A stretch of DNA of 64,000 bases, from positions 2,418,001-2,482,000 of the forward strand of contig JARGXX010000099.1 of assembly GCA_030374765.1 (NCBI GenBank). The letters run 5' to 3'. The notes under the pieces were generated by a model, which saw only the letters and a program-made list of their open reading frames with translations, did not search any database and had not been told where the DNA came from. Source of the stretch: Agarophyton chilense (Eukaryota > Rhodophyta > Florideophyceae > Gracilariales > Gracilariaceae). Position 1 is the stretch's first letter; every line of letters starts with the position of its first letter. Made by a program: the position numbers and the translations under genes. Positions 33,014 to 44,178 of the stretch are shown here, one piece after another.

Positions 33014-33659
33014 CAACAGATGTAGTGGATGGGATGACAACTAATATGAATGGGGCAATAGATGAAGTGGATTGAATGACAACTAGTCTGTTTTCTTTCG
33101 GTTAGCTACAGGTTCGTACAATGCACAGCGTTTATGCTTGCCGAGAATTCCCTGCCGAAGTATAGACGATTCGTTTCCAGCTTTCTTCTTAAGGCTTCGC
33201 CCTGACTACCAATAACGTACAGGGACAATCGTCTTCGAGTACGGATAAGTGTGGGAGTAGAGTGGAGTTTGGGAGTAGGGTTGATTTCGATCTTTAAGAT
33301 AACTGCTTTTCTCATGGCTTGCTCTTTGTCACTCTGTTTCGTACTACAAAACATTTCAACGTCAGTGTATGGGTGGAAAGTGATGATTGAAAAATATTTC
33401 ATGCAGGCTTTCCAGAAGTTCTGCTTTATAAGGTTTTTGATAATTAATCGTAGAAGATGACATTTTTTTTCTGTTTCATTCTTCCAATACCTTTTTGAAT
33501 CTGATGAACTAGACGACCTAGAAACATTTGTCTTTTTAAAAGCCGGTTCTAATTAACAAACGCTACAAACTACTTTCAAAGCTTTTTCTCAACATATGTA
33601 AACTGTCAAACGAGTGCAAAGCACGCTACGGAGCTACTCGTCTGAGTACTAAAGCACAT

Positions 33660-34035
33660 GTTTGTGTGTGTGTGTGTGTGTGTGTGTCGCTGCGTGTGAT
33701 ACAAATGGGCCACTTGGCCGCGGAACAAGTGTGCCACGGCATGGGATTGGTCAACGGCGACACACGTGTAACAGATGACCAATAGCGTGTCGTGGCACTA
33801 GGCTGGGCGGCGGAACAGGAGTGCCACGTCGCAGGATTCAAGGACGGTGACACGTGTACTCGCGCTCGCCAATGGCGTGCCGTGGTACTCGCGCGGGCGC
33901 TGGAACCAAGAGTGCCACGGCACGTGATTTGAGGATGTCGACACGTGTAGGAAAGTTGGCCAATGGCATGCCGTAGCATTCCCCGCAGGCGGAGGAATAT
34001 TCGTGGAAGCGACACGTGTGCACTCGCCCGGTCAA
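33660..34035. repeat. (TG)n tract 3 and about 115-bp palindromic tandem units
   Basis: (TG)n at 33662-33685, then three degenerate units each opening GAGTGCCACGGCA (or GTGCCACGTCG) and closing (C/T)GCCGTGGCAC or a variant, with CGACACGTGT in the middle. Each unit is a near-palindrome. Confidence 0.75.
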
Positions 34036-34118
34036 GGTAGATGTGTGCAGTGCGACACGAATATAACGCTACAAATGCATGTTTTCACAGACAACACCGT
34101 ACAAAGCACGGATCGGAG

Positions 34119-36244
34119 CCGTTTCGATCGGCGGTGTAGTCGTCTAGGGTTGGGGTGAAGCCGCCGATGACGTATGCGGAATTGACGAATGCGAGACGGG
34201 TTTGGCGGAGAGTGGGAGAGTCCTGGTTGAGAGCTAGTGTTTCGAGTGTGATTGTGACGAAGGAAGGGAGTGCGAGGGTTCCAATCTATGAGATGATGGC
34301 GATAGTGTCAGGGAAGAAGAGGTCCTGAAGGGAAGAGATTGTTGAGTGGGGGTTTGCTCGAAGGAATTTGTGAGCGGTGATAAGATCGGAAAAGGAGGTG
34401 TGCTTGCCATCACGGACGAAACCTGGTTTGCGGGCTTGGAAGGGAGGAGGAAGGGCATGGGAGGATGAGGTGACGGAAGGATCAGCGGAGAGAGAAATCC
34501 AATTGTTGACGGCATCGGAGCGTTCGATGGCACGGATGGTTTCGTTGTGCGCGGTGGGTCTGCGGTTGGAGGTTCGGGAGTAATGTGCTTTGAAGAGGGT
34601 ATGGGCTTGTTTGAAGATGCCTGCATCGTTGAAGTGGAGACCCCCAAAGCGTCGAATGTCGTCTACGATGTGATCGAGGAGGTGGAATTTGAGGGTGCCA
34701 AGGTTGGAGGTATGGTATGGACTGAGAACATCGACAGCTCTGTGCTTGAAAGAATGGATTTGGGAGGCGAGTTTGGCAAGACGAGAAGTGGTCCATTCGG
34801 GGACGGAGTTGTAGTACATGGAGATGAGGAAGAGGTCTGTGTACTTGGAGAAGACGGTTGTGATGGGAGCGGATTCGGCTTCGTCACAGCAGCGGTCGAA
34901 GAAGGCGCCGATGTAGGGGAAGACCATGTCGAGGGCGCGGTAGTCTTTTGCTTCTAGCATGCCGCGGACGCCGTCAGTTGTGAAGAAGCCGTTGAGGGAC
35001 TGCCCGCTTTCGGAAGTAGAGAAGTCGATGTGGAGGCCGGTAGCTGGGGAATGATTTTCGATGGCGGTGAGATTGAAGTTGGAGTGCTTGAGGATGGAGG
35101 TGCGGACGGAGTGGAAGGAACGGCGGGAGTTTGTGGAGCTGATGGTGGTGAAGAGGTGTTCTGACCTGAGACGTTCCATGGCGGCGAGCTTGATGAGTTT
35201 GGAAACGCCGAGGTGGAAGTTGTGGAGGAGTTCGAAGGGGAAGAGGTTGTATGGGGTGAGGAGGGGGGTGATGTTGAAAAGGGGGTAAGACTCGAAGAGG
35301 GAGGGGTATTTTGCGAGGGAGAGGGAGTGGAGTGCTTGGAGAGCTTGTTCCTTGAAGTTGCGCGAGACTCTTGGCTTGCGGGCGAGGAGAGCTGCTTCGG
35401 ACTCCTTGAGGAGGGAGAAGTGTTTGTTGCGGGCTGCAAGTGTGAGGGGAAGAAATCGAGGGGAATGGGCGTGAGAGTGTTGGTGGAGTTGTGAGCGAGG
35501 GACAGAGCATCTGTGGCAGGGGTGCTGGGGGCGGGTGCCGTGGGAGATGGCGAGAATATCCTTTGCCTCGGGAATGTCTGTGCAGTAGCTGGCGATGATG
35601 GGGTGGCATTGACGAAGAACGCCGTCTGCGTCGCGGAAGGAGAAACCGGGGAGGGCGGAAGAGAAGAGAGGTTGAAGGAGGGAGGAGATGGTCTGCTGTA
35701 TGAGTTCCATTTTTGTTTGGCGGGGGATGGAGAAGGAATGAGTGATGATATCTGCATCTGGAGAAGGAGTGATTGAGGTTAAGGAGGTGGGAAGATAGCC
35801 GAGGAGTGTGAGATTGTCGGAGATGCATTTGCGGCGAAAGGAGTTGGAGAAGTTGAGAAGGGTGATGTGGAGGGGGTAGGAGGTGATGGAAGAAGATTTG
35901 AGAGAGGTAGAGGACTTGTCGGAGTAGATTTGGACGAGGCCGATGAAGGAGTCGATACCGGTGGAGTGAGAGAGATGCCAGACGATGTTATCTTTTGTGG
36001 ACTGCATGATGGCGGTCTTGAGTGCGGGGACGACTTTTGAGCCGAGGGTGGCTGCCATGGGGTGTGCAAAGGCGGGGGAGCCGGAGGCGGATGTTTGGGA
36101 GATGGGGTGGAAAAAGGTGTTCTTGAAGTGTGCGAGGGCGAGCTGTTGTTTGAGGACATGGATTGCGTCTTTCTGGAAGAGGGTTGCGGAGAAGCGTTTG
36201 TGGGGATCGAAGATGGTGGAGGGGGCGAAACCAATGGACCTAAA
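34119..36244 (-). pseudogene. Plavaka/KDZ-like transposase, main part
   Basis: Open from 36244 to a TAG at 34286-34288 (590 aa counting from the Met at 36058). The same frame continues after the TAG to about 34119 (IGTLALPSFVTITLETLALN). Family-like features: HPIIASYCTDIPEAKDILA with a candidate catalytic Asp, a CHRC knuckle (PQHPCHRCSVPRSQ), LFPFELLHNFHLGVSKLIK near the middle, KFHLLDHIVDDIRRFGG and IFKQAHTLFKAHYSRTSNRR. This order is typical of Plavaka and related CMC/KDZ DDE transposases, which excise and integrate DNA. Upstream the frame is open to 36244, after a CGCCGCAG that looks like a splice acceptor, so a first exon near the TIR is likely. C-rich codon use differs from neighbouring Ty3 elements. 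Inactive by the stop and the cluster insertion. Confidence 0.7.
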
Positions 36245-36350
36245 CTGCGGCGACAGAAAGATTCACGCTAGTTTTACCTCCATCAAAACTAGAAAAACTG
36301 CAGATATGTGCTAGTTTTCCTTCCCATACAAACTAGCACTAATGAACGAA
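36240..36350. repeat. Subterminal CTAGTTTT hairpins of the DNA transposon
   Basis: Two adjacent inverted repeats: GTGCTAGTTT with AAAACTAGCAC, and CTAGTTTT with AAAACTAG, separated by short loops. They sit about 110-220 bp inside the right TIR. Subterminal repeats like these often bind transposase. Confidence 0.7.
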
Positions 36351-36461
36351 TGAAAATATTTTCGGAAATTAACACCTCCAAATTTGGATAAATTCACGGG
36401 TTTTTCGGTCATTTCAATTCGTCCTTTTTTGACCACTGAACTCGCATTCCGAGAACACTGA

Positions 36462-37370
36462 CGCACGTTCGACGCCAAAACTGGCTATTGGCAGGTTCCT
36501 GTAGCCGGAAAAGATCAGGATAAAACTGCATTTGTGTCACATGCTGGACTATTCCGTTTTAAGCGGATGCCCTTTGGACTTACCAATGCTCCGGCAACTT
36601 TGCAGCGCCCCCGGACATATTACCCTCGAACTATAAGTGGAAAACATGTTCAGTCTATTTGGACGATATCATTATATCCTCTCAAGATATGGAAAGTCAT
36701 ATGCGACATGTAGAGGAGAGCCTCAAAGCGACGCAGACAGCAGGTATAACCTTGAATTTCAAGAAATGCCAATGGTTCGCAAATACTGTGAAGTACTTGG
36801 GCCACATAATTAGGGCTGGTCAGGTTGCAAGTAATGAATCTCAGACAGCGTCAGTCCGCGAATCGCAACCACCGTCCACACAGACTCAATTGCGATCCTT
36901 CCTTGGATTATGTAACGTCCACAGACGATTCATACCGCGCTACTCGCACATTGCCGCTCCATTGAAGGGATTGTTGCATAAAGGACAGCCTGTTAAGCTC
37001 AAGGAATTCGGACCCGCCGAACACGAAGCCTTCAAGACTTTAAAGACAAAACTCGTCACAGCACCAATCTTGGCAATGCCCAAACCCAACCTACCTTATT
37101 CTTTGGATACCGACTCCAGTGAGTACCAGGTAGGATGTGCCCTTTTCCAGACCCATCCGGACGGTCAGAGGAAATTAATCGGTTACTAGTCATGAACGCT
37201 GAACGCTGCAGAGAAGAATTACTCCGTATCAGAAAAGGAAGACCTTGTGGTAGTGTGGGCGCTAAATACTTGACAACCCTATCTTCCGGGAGAAATGTTT
37301 ACGATCCATACGGATCATTCATCCGTACGATGGTCATTATCAATAATCAGACCCCTTCGGGAGATTAACA
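36462..37370 (+). pseudogene. Element A pol, part 2: reverse transcriptase and RNase H
   Basis: Resumes at about 36470 with FDAKTGYWQVPVAG, then FVSHAGLFRFKRMPFGLTNA (thumb-palm) and, after a frameshift, the catalytic VYLDDIIISS near 36655-36685. Connection and RNase H follow (SYSLDTDSSEYQVGCALFQT, 37101-37150). A further shift lies near 37185, after which the RNase H core is garbled. Confidence 0.85.
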
Positions 37371-37399
37371 CGTTGGCGCCTACGCCTATCTGAATTCTA

Positions 37400-38640
37400 T
37401 TTCAAAGTTAAATATAAGAAGGGGCTGGCTAGCCTACAAGCCGACGCTTTATCGCGATTGGAAACCTTAGCGGAAACCGAAGGAGAAATCGATGACGATA
37501 TACCGTGTTTCTCAATGGAGATTTACAAAGATGAAACACATCTTGAAGATCAAAAAGATGAGAGGGATCACTCCCTATTGGACCCTCTCATAGCAACCCA
37601 TGGAACTGAACCGCCTGATCAACTCGAGCGTATCTCGATCACTGAGCTCTTCAATGAGCAACTCACAGACGAAATCTTTACAGCGATACGCTCTCGTCTT
37701 AACAGGAGGGAGGATCTGCCCTTTTCGCTCGATTCAAGAGGTAAATTGCTCAGAAATGTCGAGAATCATGATCAGATCGTGGTTCCGCACGCTTTGAAGA
37801 GTCGTATACTCTACTTGGCCCAGTATGCGAAGCTATCTGGACACCCAGGAGGAACAAGGCTGTTTATGACCCTAAAAAAAGACTATTTTTGTCCAACGTT
37901 GGCAATGAACTGCCATGCTACGGTAAAACTATGCCGAACGTGTGCGATGAATCGCGTGAAACTCTATAAGAAGAGTAAAAAGGATGACCCTATTCTAGGC
38001 GAAGGAGCCTCTACAATTCGTCAGCATCGACATAATTGGAGAGCTTATTCGTTACAATCAAACATATCGCTAACTATTGGTAATTACGGATCGATTCTCA
38101 AAACGTGTAAGGACTATACCGTTGAAAAAGATAACCGCCTCGGTAATAGCTCAGGTTTTCATAAAACACTGGGTGTATGTGTACGGACCGCCGGAAGTTC
38201 TGCTATCAGATAGTGGAGAGCAGTTTGTTGCTACGTTCTTTCAGAACGTATACCAAATAATGGGCATCCATAACGTGTTTACCACGACCTAGCACCCACA
38301 GTTTAATGGTGAGGTGGAACGCTACAACCGTACGTTACTAGCCGCTCTTCGGCATTAAATCGCAGATCACCCGAAGGAGTGGGACATGTACACAGACACA
38401 CTCTGTTATGCGTACAACGTGCAAGTGCATACGTCTAAAAAGGCGGCTTCTTTTCGTCTCGTGATATCACGTAGTCCACCGTGAATACATATTAGGTTGG
38501 ACGAAGTCGAGGAAGACAAGCCGACAACGGCGAAGAACCATCTGAGGTGGAGAAAAGACCTGAGGTTAAGGACAGAGCAAGCGGCTCGAGATTTGGCAAC
38601 AACGCAAGCGCGTTACACACTTAATTCGGGCGCCCGACGG
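37400..38640 (+). pseudogene. Element A pol, part 3: integrase
   Basis: After the RNase H end (LQADALSRLETL) the frame at 37458-38000 holds the zinc-binding region (YLAQYAKLSGHPGGTRLF then CRTC; the first His is replaced by Tyr). The core lies in another frame from 38077: VITDRFSKRVRTIP, LLSDSGEQFVATFF with the second Asp, then, after a TAG, HPQFNGEVERYNRTLLAALR with the Glu. Stops and shifts show it is dead. Confidence 0.85.
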
Positions 38641-38689
38641 CGAAGATAGTTTTCATATCTCCTGGTAGGAGGATACGCGTTTTTTCGCG

Positions 38690-39690
38690 TGGAACAAGAT
38701 GAATAGCAGGATGGACCATGTCACAAATTGCTACTGGTTGCATCCGGACTTTTCAAGGTAATGGAGCTCACCAATGACACAGTAGTTTTGAAGACAGGAA
38801 AGGACGTTGAACGATTTCCGCCCGATCGCGTTGAAAACGCACCAAACAACTCTGAACCACAGGAAACTGGGAAAGGAAGCGCTGTTTATCAGCAGGAACG
38901 GGATCTACCCGTCGAATCAGACGATCTGCCTCCCTTGGCACACGGCGCTGAAACGGCTCATTATCTCCCGCCGCGCGGCAGTACAGTGACATTCCACGGC
39001 AGTTCTTCGAAAAATCTGACTAAGCCCCAAGGCAAGAGCGAGCACTCATGTACGACCACAATACCTGGAGACAGGAAAGATATTTTCAAATTTGGCCCAG
39101 TTAGATCTGGTCCAAGAGCGGCGTCACACACGCCACTACCCGTTCAGGTTGAACCGTCAAGTGCAACGCCACTCGCTGAGCGCTCGCGCTTGTCAGCCGA
39201 CCAAAGAGAAAAAGGCAAAAATGAGGCTAAACCTCCATTACTGGTGGATGAACCTCCGGCCGAAACTTCTGTGAAGAAGCCCAGTATGGCTCAAGAACTT
39301 AAGAAGGACAGAAAGAACACGCAACGTGAAGAAGAACGGGTAATCGTAGACCCGACGAATATGCATTAAGAATCCGAGAACGGCGCTACAGTTGCACAAA
39401 AATGCCCTCAGCTGTCCGAACACACTACGCAGGTTCACGCGGAAGATACAGAGAGTTCCCAAGCGCTCTCTCGGGAGGTTCGAGAAAACGACAACTTTGT
39501 CACATCTCGTCAGGACTCAACGCGCTCGTTTGTCAGACGGCATAAACCGGTGAAGTCCATACGGAGCAAAGTCCGGCGAAAGCAGAGTTCCGCGTCACAT
39601 ACATCTCGTAAGCCGCGCCACTAGTCGACGTCGACTTCGTATAAGGTCTCGATATACGAGTATCTTTCGCCATTAGTGCGAGCCATCCCG
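38690..39690 (+). pseudogene. Element A pol, part 4: GPY/F-like module and Ser/Pro/Lys linker
   Basis: The frame 38728-39369 begins GLFKVMELTNDTVVLKTG, which fits the module that follows chromoviral integrases. It continues as a low-complexity acidic and basic linker with one TAA (39367) before more Arg/Ser-rich sequence. The linker has the same character as the tail of element C pol. Confidence 0.6.
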
Positions 39691-40249
39691 GGATCCAGAT
39701 TTCAATCTCTAGTGAGAACGATCGGGCTTATGAAACGGTGCAGACGCAGGTATATCAGCTTGGTGAACCGAGTCCTGGCTTCGTCTATACTTTCATTGGT
39801 ATACCGCGCAATCTCGTTATCTGGCAAAGCACATTGAGTAAGCCAACCGGGGCTGCAGATAGCCACATAAGGAATTACATCTGGAAGGTAACCGCTGAAG
39901 ACACACCGGCTGATCAACGCTTCATCGCGAAGAGCGACTGGGTCAAAGCAGAGCCTGCACGAAGTTGTCAGCATCGTCAAGAGTGTCTCCTCCCACAAAG
40001 TCCGCGGGATGTGGATAGCTGCGTAGAGCCCGACGAGATGGCGCTCGAATGATCCCAGCGGAGGATACATAGGCCGCATTCGACATCACACCTGAAGTCG
40101 AAGGCTGTAAGGGCAAGGAGTGGAAACCCACGCGAGGAGACCGCATTGATCAGAAGCCCGAAGGCGCTGCAGCTTGCGAATTGAAGCCACTGATGGCGTA
40201 CGGACCCTCTGAAAGTACGTCTTCATCGTTGGAGTTGTGCGGCGCGTAA
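39691..40249. other. Linker of element A, both strands open
   Basis: A plus ORF (39738-40052) and a minus ORF (39702-40079) overlap almost completely. The plus frame is more likely the pol linker; the minus ORF shows no clear likeness to the antisense ORFs of elements C and X. Confidence 0.35.
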
Positions 40250-40352
40250 GGATTCATCGCTGATCAAGTCAAAACAGAATACTATGAATCGTATGACGTT
40301 AAGCAGAAGGTGGTGTACTTTCGTGGAGATGAGGATAATTCGGAAAGCCGAT
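40250..40352 (+). pseudogene. Degenerate chromodomain of element A
   Basis: One frame reads FIADQVKTEYYES, then VKQKVVYFRGDEDNSES, which aligns with the chromodomain of element C (FVIDRIVRHIYTPEGEVRYQ, VRWYGFSPDEDTLES). Key aromatics are partly lost. It sits about 60 bp before the 3' LTR, leaving no room for an antisense ORF of the C type. Confidence 0.5.
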
Positions 40353-40401
40353 GCATGGTCGGGTATATAAAGACCTCTTGCCTCGTCCATGCTTCGCGCT
40401 T

Positions 40402-40413
40402 AAGAGGGGAAAG
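40402..40413 (+). promoter_or_regulatory. Polypurine tract of element A
   Basis: AAGAGGGGAAAG directly before the TG of the 3' LTR; the plus-strand primer site of Ty3 elements. Confidence 0.75.
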
Positions 40414-41064
40414 TGTAATCTTCTACTACTGTCGGAATGCCGATGGAATATTTTTCGTCTGAGTACGACGATACTCATGGGTGAGTGCAACAGCTGGGAT
40501 GAAGCTATGAAGCGGCATCGCGCAGATAGCCAGCGAGGTGGTATGTTACACGTGGAATCTCGGTCTGCCACGACGTATCCGATACGACCCTTTGTAGGGA
40601 AATACCGGATTGGCAACGGCGCATTAAGTGGATAACCACGTGACAACCAAGTCTACCCTTTGTGGACGAAAGCCCATTTAGAGCTATTTATCTCGTACTG
40701 TAGAGGGGTTGATTGGCTAACCAAGTTTATATCTAGATATTCTTATGTGCGGCGCTCACCCTTGTGCAACGTATATATGGGACAGAGGGGAGCGCCGACT
40801 CCAAACTAAAGGAGACGACAACGGGTTTAAAAACTATCTTGTTACTTGTTCAGGATTCCTTTACCGGAGATCCGGACGAGCTACAACACGTAGTTATCCG
40901 TTCCATAGTACCAACCCCCTCATTGGCGAGTGGGGCCTTACAACCCCCATTATAGCTCACTAGTGTTCTGCTCTACCACATCTACCACTTAGCCGCAAGC
41001 ATCCATTCGGCAGTCCCGAACACTGTCGCAGGTGTCTGCTCTTTCCGTTAGAGTGGATACTGCA
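40414..41064 (+). repeat. 3' LTR of element A
   Basis: 651 bp, TGTAATCTTC to GGATACTGCA. It carries a TATA-like GTATATATGG at 40771-40780, the likely promoter position. It matches 22251-22912. Confidence 0.85.
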
Positions 41065-44000
41065 CCATCGAACAAAAACCTCTCAGCTTTATACACTCAA
41101 AAAGTACCATTTCGAATTGTGACTGACCCAAAAACCTCCTCTCCAGACATTATCATACAAAGCAAAATACGGCGATATGGGAACCCATATCGATGTGTTT
41201 GCGGTAGCTACAACTTAATTACCGACTGCATAGGCTGCTATTACTGTTCCAAATTCTTTCAAGGCAAAGAGCATAAGTAAGAGGGAAGGAAAACTCGGAA
41301 ATTGCACGATTGATAGGAGGACTACGTTAGATTCAGGAGCTGATTTGTGGCTTTCAAAGGATTCCTCCAGCGTAAATCAAATCTTGCAATATGTTTGATG
41401 CAGCTCCCGTTCAGATTGAGATCCGGGCAATCGTAAGAGTTGAATTCTACAAGCGAAGCATTAAGAACAACGTACATATTTGAGTGCTTTATGCTCAGTT
41501 CTTTGAACTTCTTTAGAGCGTACGTAGCTCGTATAATCGCTTATGATCTTCTCAACCCTGAGAGGGGGAGCGGCAAATGACACTACCGAAGTGATTTAAT
41601 CTTGGATCTGAATGGAGTGAGTGCCTTTGACTGGGAGGTTTTCTTTCCAATGATCTCTTTGTGGTGCGTCGGTGGATTTCCTCCGCGATTCTAAAAAATG
41701 GGACCTTCTTCGACAAGATATATGCCTGGTAGCCTGAATTGGAAAAATCGCTGTAGCCTTTGCCTTGAACGAGGTAGCTTCGGGACACTGCAGCGTTTCT
41801 GAAGCAAGCAACTACCAATTTAGCCTTGTGATGGTAAACATATTTGTAAGCCATACCGGAATTTGTTTGTCGAAGCTCCTGAAATAACAATAGATATCTT
41901 TCAACGCTTCCCATGTCCACAAAGAGCCGGAAATACCGCTAGACCTGCGCAAATCAAACATATTCCTCGAGGTTACATCGCACCACGAGCTTCTCTGTAT
42001 TTTACCCCACCATGGAGCCACGTTTTTCATCTGGTTTAGGTTCACATACAATTCTTCCAGAAAGATAAACGAATGGTTGAACACTTTTTGTGCTGCATTT
42101 ATGCACGTAGTGCTTTGATCCGTGGTTTTCATTCCCGGAGAGGATAATGAACTTGTAACGAGACAAAAAGTGGACAAAGTCCTTCTCTATGACTTCGGAA
42201 ATGAAACCCATGAAAAAGATAAGCGAAACCCCCTTTATTGGATTTCCCATTTTATTGTAAAAAACCGGTACACAAAGCGATGTGCAACTGCGTTGCAGTA
42301 GATAGATATTCCCGGCATAGTACTTTATTGCTCAAAGTCAAGTATTCTCTCTTTCAGAAACCAACAAGCAGATATCATGCACTCAAAGAAATTCCATGTG
42401 AAGAAGAACTTGTTTCTTTTGACCTCTTTGTTGAGAGCGATGAGCGCCTCACAAACTCTGAGGCTCTCTAAGTCATTGGGTTTGCTGATAGGGCCAGCAT
42501 TTCTAATTTTCTGTCTAGCTGTAGATAGGTTCCTGACGTTCTTTTACTTGTCCTCAAGATATCTTAGAGTATCTAGAAAAATCATTTATAAGGGTTTCGT
42601 AACATGTAGAGCCTCAGCTCTCATTTTAGGAACCAGGCTCTTATCCCAGCAGCTCGCAGTGAGCCTATGTGTAAGTCTAGCTCCTGTAAAATCGGCAACA
42701 TAAGATCCCCAACCCCCATCGTCGTCTGAGGCGAGTGTCTTTACTGTGAGAGAGAAGTAACAACACTCTGGGCTATGGATGTTGAACTTCTGGCATTTCA
42801 AGATGTCTTTTGGAAGAACTCTGCGGTCCCCAGCTACTCCATTTCTTCCCTGTGTTTCACGCTTATGTCCTAAATATATTGAGGTTCTTGTATAGAGATA
42901 GTACCCCACGCAGTATGCGATGCACTGTATTTCTTTCATCACATCATGGCCTGCAGCATTGAGTAAAAATCTTTGAAAGTACGCTATAACTGCGGCTTTG
43001 AAGCATTACTGGAAATGCATGTGGTCTTCCTAAATCTCAACGCTTCCTTTACCCGAGGGAGAACATGCATCTTCTTCTTTTTGTTTCAGCTCGGAGTCTA
43101 CTTTTCTGTTGTCTTTGACTGATTTCTTACTGAATAACAAATTCTGTGGGACCTCATTCTCATCATTAAGACAGAGATAGCTGTCGTTGAGCTCAGAGAC
43201 CGTACCTTCAAATCTTTTTTCTTCCTCAGGTGTCTGAGTTTGTATATTCGATTCTCCGTCTGCGAAAGCCTTCATTACTCCAGAGTTAGTTTTTGGCTTT
43301 GAGAAAATAAAATCTCTGCAGATAAATCAGGAGAAGTCCTCAGATAACACGTATGTCAATTTGGAGAATAATTGTGTTGCTGTTTGAGTATTACGCTCCC
43401 TGCATCCCCTACTGTAGGTTCTGAACTTTCAAAATATAGGATATCTCCTAAACTGCTCGTTTTCCACGCTTTAGCATCGATTTCTTCTATGGTATAGATC
43501 CCTTGATTGGTATCCTTTACATTTCCTACACCAATACCCAAATTCTATTGGGTTTCCACCACCAAAAACTGCTTCATGAAACAATTGGAACCTTGAAGTG
43601 TAAGTATTGACATAGAGCGATGTTAATTAGGATTCACCAACTTCATCTTACTATCTTTGAACACTTTTTTAATTATATCTAGACCCAGGAGCTCAGATAG
43701 TGACGAAATACTTCTCGCATGAAATAACATTGTTCTCATTCTCTCTCATTCTACTCCCTGCATCTTGTGTTCAGTTACATTCTTCTTCCATTCTTCGTAT
43801 TGCTGTTTTAATGAACTCTTTATCGACTTATATCGCTCTTGAATGGCTCCATTCCCAAGCTCAAAAGAATTGTGGTTTTGGTAGATGTGCACTACCACAC
43901 ACTATTTGCTAAAAGCTGCCCAAGGCCAAAGGGTGTACTTCCCGGGCATCGTGATGGGAGCTTAAGTAGTAAGCAAAGGAGATGTTTAGGAAGAAACCGT

Positions 44001-44178
44001 TTGTTGCGCTTAGTCCTCGTGCGGATCAATCTGAATTGATGTAGTGTATGCAGAAGCCTGTTCGTAGCAGAAATTACCGAGATAAATGCGTTCAGGTCAT
44101 GTACCTCTACCTTAAACTTCCGTTTCCTCTTACTCTTTCATTTCGTAGACAGCTTTAAAGCCGATACGAGTATCTGTG
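41065..44178 (-). pseudogene. Left flank of element C: fragmented minus-strand coding remnants
   Basis: Several minus-strand ORFs have protein-like composition but no recognised domain: 41552-41920, 42002-42250, 42586-42942, 43030-43275 (acidic, MKAFADGESNIQTQTPEEEK) and 43356-43541 (MGIGVGNVKDTNQGIYTIEE). They are in different frames with stops between them. They could be exons of a host gene or remains of one. A further minus ORF, at 53885-54301, lies on the other side of element C. The link between the two sides is inference. Confidence 0.3.

Larger units (their letters stand above)
28741..34118. repeat. Tandemly duplicated repeat cluster inserted in the transposase
   Basis: A unit of about 2 kb is present twice (about 28741-30690 and 30691-33640, the second enlarged by a solo LTR), and a third partial copy runs to about 34118. 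Order in each unit: (TG)n, a short palindromic GTGCCA..TGGCAC block, a 40-bp minisatellite, segments with CACGGTT(C/T)CTCAC motifs, then a tail with TTTGAACGAGGTAC and ATTTTTAAGCTGA-like blocks, and AACATATGTAAACTGTCAAA before the next (TG)n. No ORF has protein-like features. Probably a non-autonomous element amplified in place; class unknown. Confidence 0.65.
27585..36461 (-). mobile_element. DNA transposon with Plavaka/KDZ-like transposase
   Basis: Terminal inverted repeats are CTGTGTTCTCGGAATGC at 27585-27601 and its complement GCATTCCGAGAACACTG at 36445-36461 (16 of 17 match). Flanks are ACCACGT (27578-27584) and ACGCACGT (36462-36469), an imperfect 7-8 bp target duplication. The flanking RT coding sequence of element A joins across the element. 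The transposase reads on the minus strand and is itself interrupted by a 6-kb repeat cluster. The Plavaka/KDZ (CMC-related) class is inferred from the protein; TSD length near 8 is compatible with that group. Confidence 0.75.
22251..41064 (+). mobile_element. Element A: degenerate Ty3/gypsy chromovirus, heavily nested
   Basis: Bounded by two related LTRs (22251-22912 and 40414-41064) and containing, in order, gag, protease, reverse transcriptase, RNase H, integrase, a linker and a chromodomain-like remnant, all on the plus strand with many stops and shifts. No target duplication is found (TTTGA before, CCATC after), which fits old age or rearrangement. Its RT is split by a solo LTR at 26596 and by a DNA transposon at 27585-36461. 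Without these insertions it would be about 9 kb, a normal size. An A-family LTR also sits inside element X at 62462-63127. Confidence 0.85.

Noticed and set aside
34954..35828. Ser/Pro-rich ORFs of 267 and 284 aa on the minus strand
   Set aside because: Alternative frames of the C-rich transposase gene.
39702..40079. Minus ORF in element A as a fourth member of the antisense gene family
   Set aside because: No shared blocks with C or X, it overlaps a better plus-strand linker frame, and it lies before the chromodomain remnant instead of after it.
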